Source: Oryzias latipes
Taxonomy: Eukaryota; Chordata; Actinopteri; Beloniformes; Adrianichthyidae
Length of the DNA: 64,000 bases
Direction of reading: 5' to 3'
Assembly: GCF_002234675.1 (NCBI RefSeq)
Contig: NC_019863.2
Span: 2,470,609 to 2,534,608, forward strand
Within the stretch, counting starts at the first letter, position 1. The number at the start of each line of letters is the position of its first letter. The notes below the pieces were generated by a model. It searched no databases, was not told the origin of the DNA, and worked only from the letters and a program-made list of their open reading frames with translations. Shown in pieces: positions 1 through 10,300 of the stretch. A program made the translations under genes and the position numbers.

Positions 1-1004
1 AATGTATAAAACGGATTCAAGAAAAAAGGTTTGTTTCATTTTCTTAAAATAAAATAAAAAGCAGATTCAATGATTTGGTCCAAGTCATCTTTATAACAGA
101 AACAGCAGCTTTCTAACAATGTCTGGATTAAAGGACAAATTCTGTTTCAGACTTGACTTTCACTTTTGAAAAACTTAAAGTTAATTTTAAATATAAGTAT
201 AATAAGAAAATCAAAGAAGCAGCATTGAGGTGAAGTCTCCAACAGACACATTCAACTAAAATGAAATAACTGAATCGCCCAAAAAGAAATCAAACCTTTT
301 GGTTTTGTTACGTTTTTTATTTAACCGAAAGAAAATCTAATAAATGTTCAGCATGTTCATGTTTTGTGTTGTTACAATTAAACATGAATATAATGTTGTT
401 CTTTTTGTCGCACGCTGTGATTATAGATTTGTTTTAAAATTACAGCTGCTTTTGTACAAACATAAAAAAAATGTGAAAATAAAAGACTATTTAGAAAGGA
501 CACAATTTTATTTGGCTTTTGTGAGGTTTACATGAAATTGAATTTGAATAAACTGGAGGGAAAAACAACAAAGTGGGCAAATTTTCAACAAATTAAGTCA
601 TTTTTCATGGAAACCATTACAACCTTTAGAAAAAACAGCTGCAACTTTGAATTTTTTCTTCTTCGATTATTATAAAAATGCATTTTAAAGCAGCTGCAGA
701 TATTTTACAGAGGAGAAGATAGACTTTACCCTCAAAGTTTAAGAGAAACTGGTAGCTAAAAAAAAAGAAATTAAACATTAAACTGACCCTCAGCCTGAAA
801 AAGGTTGGAGACCATTAACATGTTTGCAGGATACAGAAAACTTCTTAGTGTTATGTCAGGATTGACTCTCAGTACACGCTGGCAGGTAGCTGATAAAACA
901 TGGGATTACATCAATGTAAAGCCTATCAGAGCTGACAGTAACCCATTCAAAGCTGCTGTTATCAGCTGTGGCCGTGTGTTCTTTCTCCTTTGTGATGCAT
1001 TCAG
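1..1004 (+). other. intron of ampd2 (upstream exons lie outside the window)
   Basis: AT-rich DNA without a recognisable exon. It ends in a pyrimidine-rich acceptor (TTTCTCCTT...TTCAG) at 1004. I looked for the AMP deaminase segment expected just upstream (the HxxHH-containing part) and did not find it, so the preceding exon lies off the left edge. Confidence 0.7.
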
Positions 1005-1784
1005 GCTCCGGTACTCCAGTATCTGTACTACTTGGCCCAGGTTGGCATCGCCATGTCGCCGCTGAGCAACAACAGTCTGTTCCTCAGCTACCACCGCAAC
1101 CCACTGCCAGAGTATCTGTCCAGGGGCCTCATGATCTCCCTGTCCACCGACGACCCTCTCCAGTTCCACTTCACCAAAGTGGGTGCACTCGCAGATGAGC
1201 AGCAGAACCTCTGCTGTTGTTTCTGTGCACACAAGGTTCTCATTAGTGCCTTTGTTTCCACCCAGGAACCTCTGATGGAAGAATACAGCATCGCAGCTCA
1301 AGTGTGGAAACTGAGTTCATGTGATATGTGTGAGCTGGCAAGAAACAGCGTCCTCATGAGTGGATTCTCACACAGGGTAAGATGGTTCACAGCTTTTAGA
1401 TCCTGTCGGCCTGACGAGAGCCTTCAAGGTGCTCCTGTAATTGAATCAAAACTAGATGGGAGCTATAGAATGTTCTATAGGACGCAGTAAGGAAGACGAA
1501 TTGTGAAAACAATCTGGTCCTTGCAGTTCAGGGCGTGGAATGTGAAGCCAATGACCTTCTTCCAATTTCAGGCTAAGAGCTACTGGCTCGGCCCAAACTA
1601 CTACAAGGAAGGTCCGTTGAGCAACGACATCCGCCGCACCAACGTTCCTGACATCCGCGTGGCGTATCGCAGCGAGACGCTGACGGAGGAGCTGCATCTC
1701 ATCACTCAGGCCGTGCGCACAGAGCTGGACTCCAACGATGAGGACGACTCCTTGACCATGGGTCCCGTCTCCGGCCGGCGCTGA
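1005..1784 (+). CDS. ampd2: AMP deaminase 2, C-terminal part (three last coding exons, partial)
   Basis: AMP deaminase hydrolyses AMP to IMP and ammonia in the cytosolic purine nucleotide cycle. Exons are 1005-1178, 1266-1376 and 1572-1784 (TGA at 1782-1784), all joined in phase 0 through introns of 87 and 195 bp. The first exon starts [12 protein letters not shown], continues through [19 protein letters not shown] and carries the [12 protein letters not shown] segment, whose aspartates belong to the zinc/catalytic site of the adenosine/AMP deaminase fold. The second reads [20 protein letters not shown]. The third has [16 protein letters not shown]. The [11 protein letters not shown] and NVPDIRV stretches and the extended tail after LITQAV fit AMPD2 better than AMPD1 or AMPD3 (recalled sequences). 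The last residues ([18 protein letters not shown]) are divergent, as is usual at this C-terminus. The N-terminal majority of the gene is outside the window. Confidence 0.94.
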
Positions 1785-2619
1785 CGCCCCATCACCCCAC
1801 CATGAGGCCGAAAACAGCTTCCTGCTTGAGAAAGCCAAGGTTACGCTGCTGCCTCGTACTGAGGGGCGGCGTTCTTCAGAATTGTCAAAAAGACATCTTT
1901 TTTTTTTTTCTTCACCTTTTGATCTAACATGGTCTTAAGTTCCCTGTATGACATGTGGAATGAGAATCATCTAAATGAATTCCCTTTTCCTTTGATTTGA
2001 TGTTTTCCTGCCGTCTCTGTGGGGCGCCAGGAGAGCCACTTAGATGTGGCCCCCTGTGAAAATGACTGATGAAGGTTTGCTGGGATCAACTTAATGTGGG
2101 GGTCATCAGGACGGACATTGCATGCGTTGGTCTGCTCCTGGATGATCCCCGTCGTGTTTGCTGTGACGCACGGATGCACCGGCATGCCTGACATCGTACC
2201 AGTTAGAGCTGAACTTCCACCGTGCGGTCGCATATATATTCACGCTTGCTGCATTTGCACAACATATAGCCGACTGCCTTGGACACACAGAAACTGCAAC
2301 AGCACGCTGGGGGTGGCGGCCGGACCTCGGCCGCACTCGCACAACAATCACGCCACTCGTGGGTTTGACCCGTCCGAATGCTGCAGCGCTAAATCGTAGC
2401 CCGACACAGAGCCTGAGTGTTCGCTCTCTTTCACGCGCCGAGCCGCACACCTTTATGATTCTACTTTAAGCCTTCTAAAGACCGTAGATCATCAAGTAGC
2501 ATGAGGAACCCAACGGCCTTGAAGAAAGGAGGAAATGTCAAGTGTCTGCCTGCAATCATTCCTTCTGCGCACAGAACGTATCCAGAAACTCATGCAGATG
2601 TGGTGATATGTTGTAGTGG

Positions 2620-2621
<2 letters not shown>

Positions 2622-2660
<39 letters not shown>
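2622..2660. repeat. (GT)n microsatellite
   Basis: An uninterrupted GT dinucleotide run of about 19 units lies inside the inferred ampd2 3'UTR. It is the source of spurious Cys/Val- or Thr/His-repeat ORFs on the two strands. Confidence 0.97.
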
Positions 2661-2661
<1 letters not shown>

Positions 2662-2783
2662 TTAGAGCACAAATGAGTGTTGGTGGAGCTGGCGGCGAAG
2701 CACCTTCTGATTCCAGCCTCTTTTGCATGCAGCACCAAGACTTCCCAGTGCCTTTTTCAGTTTCAGCTCTTCAGCCACGCATG

Positions 2784-2801
2784 CCCCCCCCCCCCCCCCC
2801 C
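2784..2801. repeat. poly-C tract
   Basis: A run of about 18 cytosines in the inferred ampd2 3'UTR. Homopolymers of this length recur in the window (14371, 34768, 36357 and 51064) and are likely to be length-variable or sequencing-uncertain. Confidence 0.9.
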
Positions 2802-4051
2802 TCCTGCACAGAAGCAGACGGACTTGCTACCAGCCGGCCATTGGCGTGACGCCGCGTAATCGTTCGGAGCGCTTTCAACTGGCCACAAAATTCTGCTGTC
2901 CAGTTCTGTTGATGCATTCTCTACCCAAACAGTGTTGCGTCACACACTCCCCCACACCCGCCGCTGGACGCCGTCCGGCCTCCCATCAACCGTTGACCTC
3001 CAGATTCTCTAAAGAGAGCGACATCAGTAGCAAGACTTGACCACTATGGATGTAGGCCGTGTTTGTGTGCGTGGCTGGTGCAGAGCCGCTAGGATGTGTC
3101 GATCGTTTGTTTCTCTGCAGCCTGAGCGGCAGTGGTTTACGGAATTTGAATGAGCTCTGTGCGAAAGATGCCGTTGATGGTGAAATTAGACACTTTATAA
3201 GAAATGAATCCTGTAGTTAGAACCAACAGTAGGTGTCAAGTCTGTTGTTGTTGTTTTAAGCACAGTCTGGATGTTGCTGTCGTAGCTGTTCCTGAAATGA
3301 AATGTTAGAGAAAAGCCATGATGGATGAGGCAAAGTCGCTGCTTAGCAACCGGCAAACGTAAACAAAGATTCTCATTTTCCAGCTTTGCTGTGTTCACTT
3401 GTATTCTTTTGAAACTTTTCAGCTTTATTTTCTAATCTGTGATTTATTGTCTCGCTTTGTTTGTAGATTTTACAGATTCAATTCCTCCCTGAAGTTTTAC
3501 ATTCACCTGCTGAACAGTTTGTTGAAATCTTTGCTGCAGTCGTTTGATCGGTGTGATCAGAAGTGTTGATTCTGTGAACCCGTCCAGCTGGTTTCTGCTT
3601 TTTCTTCTCGTCTGCCACACGATTCGTCCTTCCTCACAAATGTTCCGACTTTCCTTTGACCCTGGTTCAGAGTTGCACTTGCATCTCGTTGGACGTTTTA
3701 TTTCTGTAAATCTGGACTCTCAAGTTTGAACCGTTTGGTCATTTGAGATCAAAGTCAGCCATTTTTATTCCCACAAACAAAACAGCAGCTTTGTTCACTG
3801 TTCTGGTAGCAGACAGGAGTGCGTTCTGAACAGAGAGATTCCAACATTCTGCATTAAGTGACTTTTACTGAAGCACCGTAGAACCAATGAGGCAAAACAC
3901 AAAATCACTGAGCTCCATTTCAGACACTTTTAGATCATTTTATGCACAAATGTCCTTTTTATTGCCACACAACCTTCCTCTCTCTGTTTCCTGAAGACTC
4001 TTTGTTTTCTCCAAACTGTTGGTACTTTTTCACCAGGAGGGTTTTCTTTGA

Positions 4052-4057
4052 AATAAA
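4052..4057 (+). terminator. ampd2: poly(A) signal, ampd2
   Basis: AATAAA in + orientation, followed within about 30 bases by a GTGTGTCAG-type GT-rich downstream element. It is the best candidate 3' end for ampd2. Confidence 0.6.
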
Positions 4058-4091
4058 GCATGAGAATTAACTAAACGTGTGTCAGAAGGTT

Positions 4092-4097
4092 TTTATT
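4092..4097 (-). terminator. eps8l3: poly(A) signal, eps8l3
   Basis: TTTATT on the + strand reads AATAAA on the - strand, about 267 bp after the eps8l3 stop. It is only 34 bp from the ampd2 signal on the other strand, so the two convergent transcripts should end back to back or overlap. Confidence 0.6.
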
Positions 4098-4363
4098 AAC
4101 ATGTTACACACAACAATCTGAATGTGTGTTGCAGAAATGAGTTCAACTGCAATTTGAGGTATTTTGATGCTCTGATTTATGTACACTGACGAGACAGGAA
4201 ACATTTTTTAAAGATCCAACCAACTACTTAGATGTATTTGGTGACATTTTTAGTTTAGAAAATATAAATATGTTTTTCTTGAAGTGCCGTGCCAATCCCA
4301 CTTTCACATCTCCTGCAGCCTCCATCCGTCCGTCTAAATGTTATTCTAAAAAACAAAGATAAA

Positions 4364-7300
4364 TCAGGATGAAATCATTTCATCTCCAGATGAAACAGAA
4401 GTAAGCGGTGTGTCACTCACAGCCAAAGCTGAGCGCACTGCTTGCAGCTGGAAGAAGACCCGTCCTCCCTCCTCCTGACAAACCGTCTTCAGCTCCTCCC
4501 GACTCATCCCCAGCAGCATGGAGCCGCTGAGCACGCCCAGACAGCGCACGGTGCTGCAGGGAGCGCCGCTGTTACTTCATGGGAAACTTTGCTTTTCAAA
4601 GGAAACTTTCTAAATCAGCCTTCGGAGACTTCGGACCAGAATTTGTTTTCTGTTTGCCCGACAGATGACATCACACCTCTTCAACAACACGGAAGTATCT
4701 GGCTGTTTGAGTCACCTCAGGGATACATTTGTATTTCATTCAGCACTTTTTAGCCTTCCTGTCAAGGGGAAGGACGCACAACCGATGCCTTCAAAGAAAA
4801 CCGCATCACCTCTGGGGTCATGCATCGAATCAAACGGGTGGAAATGACATTTTTTAGAAGTGCTCAACAAATACTCAAGGCTGGAAACAAACTTGTATGG
4901 AGTGATATTTATGCCACAACATTGCACTCAAAACTTTATACATTGCAAATGAAAATATGACATCTATGTGACAAATGTTTTTCTATGCATTGTGTCTCAT
5001 CTCGCTTTTTTCCCTATCTTTGATTTTGCTCACATAAGTTTCAGTTTACCGTGACAAAGCTGCCATCAGACGCAAAATTGAAGAAATTGAAAAAAAGAAA
5101 AAATTGGGGGGGAAAAGTTTTTGGAAGCAAAAAAAGAAATTTGAAAGCAAATATTTAATATTTTCATTTGCAGCTTAGAAAGTTTTGTTTGCAACGTGGT
5201 GGCATGAATGTTGCTCCATAAACATAAAGGACTCGAGCTGTGCTCCTCCTCATTTCCATCCACAAAAACCAAAGGATCAAACTAAAGGCAGGAGGTCTGA
5301 ATGAAAAGCTGTCAGAGTGGCCGTCAGGATGCTCCATGTTCCCACAGTGAACACAGTGGTGAGGCAGCTGGGAGATGAAGGAACACAAAAACCAACTCAG
5401 CGGCCTTGTGGTAGAGTGTCCACCCTGAGACCGGAAGTGTGAGTTCAAATCCACAGGCGAGTCACAGCAAAGTGTCTAAAAATAGAACCCATTGCCTCCC
5501 TAATCAACATTTAGGACGGCAACTGTGGTGCAGAGGTAGTTTGGTTGGTGTCTGATTGGAAAATTCACAGGTTTGGATTTGAAGTGTCCTTGGGCACGGC
5601 ACTGGGCCCCATGTTGCTCCTGGTGGTTTTGGGTTGGCGGCAGTGTTCGGCTGCAGAGCCGCCATCAGTGTGAATGGGACTGTGACTAAAGCGCTTTGGG
5701 CGTCTTAAGAAGGTACTAAAGTGCTAATACTGTATAAACCATTACCCCCTTTAAGGGGTCGGATTGGGGGGGTTAAAGCACCAAATGGTTCCCAAGCGCA
5801 GCGGCTGTGTCTGCAGCTCACCGCTCTCCCAGAGGATGGGTCAAATGCGAAGAACCAATGTCACACACCTAGGTATGAGACAACTACTCAGACTTTAGTG
5901 ATCTTCAAGACTTTAAATATGTCTGGAAAACCCACACCAAAAAGGCAGGGATTGTGAAACCCGCTTACAGCGCACGCCTACTACAAATAAAGCTGTTGAA
6001 ACGGACATTTTAGCGAGGCCTTGTTACATAGAAGTTCAAATCTCTGAGTACTCACATTGGGCTGAAGCCCTTGTCTTCGAGCCAGGCTTTTACCTCCGCT
6101 GGTTTGGACTTCTTTGTTAGCACAGGAGACACCAAAGCCTGCTGTAAAAGCGGGGCATCTTTTTACCTTTCATACTTCAGCATTCCTCATCCTCTCAGTC
6201 AGCTGGGCAGTGAATACCTCATAGGGTTGCTCATCTTCATCCTCCAGGACATTGTTGGGAACATAACCTTCCTCCCCTCTACTGTTCCTCACCTTCCACC
6301 ACTGCTTTGACTTGTCCAGCAGCTGAAAACAAAGGAGATCAAGGAGTTGAGGTCTTCGTAATAGCCGAGCTGCTTTGGTTTCTTGTGACTCCAGAGCGGA
6401 TAGAAACAGATATTTGCCTCAACCATTTCTCCTCTTCTGACAGTGAGCTCTCTGGAGTTTCTTGAAATGAAATCAACCTTGACACGCAGGTCACAAATCT
6501 TTGTCTGAACTGGACTGAAAAACACAAACGGTTTGGATTCAGGTATTTTTGGTTGTTCTTTTAGAGTGAAGTGTGTGTCTGAGCGCACCGAGGTCTTTGC
6601 GGAGGCGGCTGCGGCTGTGGCTGCTGCCGGGGCTGTTGCTGCGACTGTGGCCGTGGCTGCGACTGTGGCTGCGACTGCGACTGCGGCTGCGGCTGCTGCT
6701 TCTGGTCTCTGGGAATCTGCAAATGAAACAAAAGTCATCACGGTGGTTCTGTTTCCGAACAAGTAGCTGGAGCCCAAAGATGAAGGGCGACCTGCTCATT
6801 TTTGCTGCTTGTTTGATGTGAGGGTTTGAGACTCGGTGAAGGTTCTGGACTCTCCTGTCTGCTTTCAGGTTCTGATGCTGCCGTGACCTCAGGAGGCTGC
6901 CAGCCATCATAGAACTCCAGAGTGTATGTTGGAATGTCCTCATCATCTTCTGGCCACTGAGTGCTGGTGATTTGGTCAAAAACATTCCTGACTCGGTACG
7001 GAATTTCTCACAGCAGTGACAGAGTTTGGATTTTTTGCACCTTGGGATGTTCCAGGGGTCTCCCAGAGACTGCCACAGCTGGTCCTCCTCTGGTGTCGCT
7101 TCTTCACTCATGAAGCGGATACACTGAGGCGTGAAGAGAGGCGCGATGATGGTCTGAGGCAGATTTTCAGCACAGTGAGGTACCACCTAAGAGGAACAAG
7201 CAATTCTCACATCTGTCAAGTGGCTGGTTCTAGTCCAGGTCGAGCCTGAAGTCTCAGCAACTAGAACATCTCATGGACAGGAAAAGTTGCCAACCTTCAC

Positions 7301-10300
7301 TCAAACGGAACAGGTTACTCTCTGCACTGATATTTTCTTTAAACAAATCAACTTCATTTCCACAAAATGATTTGCAAACAGCAACCAAGCTGTGGTTTGT
7401 GTGCAAACACTGGATTTTCCATTTATTGGCCTTAATGAACATTTTCCACAAGAATTAACCCTTGTGCTATCCTAGGCACTTTAACATTGGGAGTTGGGTC
7501 ATCTAGACCCACTAGACAGTGCTCTGAACCTTTTTTCTTCAATGATTTGTGATCTTCACTGGTGTCCATGGATTACATGAAATCTTTCCACCTTTATCCA
7601 CCTTTGTCATGGTAGGGAGAACACGTCAATGTAGGGGGGGGGGGGTCATAGGATAGCACAAGGGTTAGAAAAGCAGGGATTCACAGTTCGTCAGACTTAA
7701 ACAACACAATGTCAAAGAGGGACACAGAGAAACATTCAGGAATGCAGTTTTGAGCTTTATATTCTTTAGAAATGTCCTCCATCATGAGAGAAATGCCACA
7801 AGAACATGTTAACCCTTGTTCTATCTTAGATAACCCCACCCCTACATTGACGTGTTCTCCCTACCATGACAAAGGTGGATAAAGGTGGAAAGATTTCATG
7901 TAATCCATGGACACCAGTGAAGATCACAAATCATTGAAGAAAAAAGGTTCAGAGCTCTGTCTAGTGGGTCTAGATGACCCAACTCCCAACGTTAAAGTGC
8001 CTAGGATAGCACAAGGGTTACATCCACCATTCTTCATTGAAGTGGGTCTTTAATCTAAATAACTCTGGGGTTTGAAACCATTCTTAAATAATACGAAATG
8101 ACTCAAAAGGAAAATTGAATTAAGAAAACTCACAAATTTTAATGTAGAGAATAGGGAGTGCACAAAATCAGCAGCACTGGGATCTTTGATCAGCCCGTTG
8201 AGTTCCCCCTGTCAAAGACAACCCATCATTACTGCCTGAGAGGTTTGGTCTGATGGAGCCATGCAGGCGTGTGAGAAGACACAAACCAGGAGGTTAAAAC
8301 CATATTTGATTTTCTGGAGACATGCTGCAAACTCCTCTGTAGACGGCATTCCTTTTACAGCTGGAACACACAACAGAAAACCTGCTCTTAACTGTTTCAC
8401 ATGGATGATGATGCAAATTATAGATGCAGATGAATTACCTTTTTTCTTTTTCTTATTTTTCTTTAGATTTTTGGCACCAGCAGCTGCTATTCGCCCGATG
8501 AAGACCTCTACATCATTTAATATATGATTTAAAATATCCTGCAGAGACACAGAACCAATCTGGTTTTCAAACAAGAATGTTCTTTCTTTCTCAAAATTCT
8601 GAAAATTATGAACATTTCAATCAACTCTGAATGTGATTATTCAGGTTTGCCGGCTCTGCAGACGGCTGGATGGATTATTTAGGTGTAAATACATGAAGGG
8701 AACGCACCACTTTCCTCTGGAGTTCTGTGTACGCTTTAGGAGGAGGCGGACTGCTGGGAGGCTTTCGAGGCGCAGGTTCTTTTTCCTCATAATCTTCAGG
8801 AGGTCCAGCCACTTTCGACTCATCAAGTTCGCCATTTTCTTGACACGGTGATAAAAAGGGGATGGTTTCATTTAACAATGTAACTTTTTATTTTTAGTTA
8901 TTAGCTGAATGAAAATATTTCCAGACAGATCAGTTCCACAGAGCAGAAACCTTGCAGTTTTGCAGTTCTGTTCGTTCTGCCACCCACGTCTAAAATCAGA
9001 TGCACACACACTGGCCACTTTTTTAGGCACACCTGTCCATCTGCTCGTTACATTTCTAATCAGCCGATCACATGGCAGCAGCTCGGTGCATTTAGGCATG
9101 TGGACATGGTCCAGACTGAAAGGGGAAGCAACAGAATGGAGAAGAAAGGTGATTTTTAGTGACTTTGAATGTGACGTGGTTGTTGGTGCTAGACATGCTG
9201 CTCTGAGGATTTCAGAAACTGCTGATCTACTTGGATTTTCACTCACAACCAACCAAAATTTCCAATGAGCAGCAGTTATGTGAGCAGAAATGCCTTCTTG
9301 ATGCCAGAGGTCAGAGGAGAATGGCAAGACTGGTTCCAGCTGATAGAAAGACAACAGGAACTCAAAGAACCACTGGTTCCAACTGAGGTCTGCAGAAGAG
9401 CATCTCTGAGCGCACAACATGTCCAACCTGGAGGCAGATGGACTGCAGCAGCAGAACAACAGTTCAGGCTGGTGGTGGTGGTGTCATGGTGTGGGAATAT
9501 TTTCTCGGTTCACTTTGGGCCCCTTTGTTCCAGCTGAGCATGGTTCCAACACCACAGCCTACCTGACTATTGTTGCTGACCATGTGCATCCCTTTCTGAC
9601 CACAGTGTTCCATCTTCTGATGCTACTTCCAGTAGGATAAGGAACCATGTCATAAAGCTGGAATCATCTCAGACTGGTTTCTAGAACATGACTATGAGTT
9701 CTCTGGACTCAAATGGCCTCCACAGTCACCAGATCTCAACCCAATACAGAACCTTTGGAATGTGATGGAACGGGAGATCAGCATCATGGATGTGCAGCTG
9801 ACAAATCTGCAGCAACTGTGTGATGCTGTCATGACATTATGGACCAAACTCTCTGAGGAATGTTTCCAGAACCTTGTTGAATCTACTCTACAAAGGATTA
9901 AAGCAGTTCTGAAGGTCAAAGGGGTCAAACCCAGAGCAAGAAAGGTGTACCTAATAAAGTGGGTGAGGAGTGCAGTTTTGTATGTTTGCAGCTTCTTTTT
10001 TCGGCGACCTTTGTTCCAAAGCTAAACATGTGATGCACCTACAGTAGTTTCTGTGAGAGCAAATCCTCTGTAACCCTTGTGCTATCCTAGGCACTTTAAC
10101 GTTGGGTCATCTAGGAGATGAGGAGGTTCTTACCACGTTGTCTCTGCCCTCTTGCTTTGCTGCTTCCAAAAGAAAGAAAACAGAATGTTTAAAAATAAAA
10201 GGTTGGTGAGATTTAAACTTGGTTTAAAGTGTTTTTAATCGTACCTGAAGTCTGAGGCCTCAAACCTGTTTGCCAGAGCTCGTTTTAAATCCTTTTCAAT

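Larger units (their letters stand above)
1785..4075 (+). other. ampd2: probable ampd2 3'UTR
   Basis: There is no exon-like ORF between the stop codon and the first good poly(A) signal at 4052. The stretch contains a (GT)n tract and a poly-C tract. The length (about 2.3 kb) is plausible for a vertebrate 3'UTR but is inferred only from the absence of an earlier AATAAA in a good context. Confidence 0.5.

Noticed and set aside
906-1301. 131-codon antisense ORF over ampd2
   Set aside because: It is the complement of conserved AMP deaminase coding sequence, with no splice or start context of its own.
4381-4425. Alternative end of eps8l3 by splicing at GCT|GTGAGT in the last exon
   Set aside because: The site looks like a donor, but reading through gives a normal short tail and stop, and no acceptor-exon pair was found before the poly(A) signal.
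6533-6777. Ala/Val-rich and Arg/Ser-rich open frames over the eps8l3 linker exon
   Set aside because: They are other-frame readings of a CAG/CCG-type array. The phases of the flanking exons fix the Gln/Pro frame.
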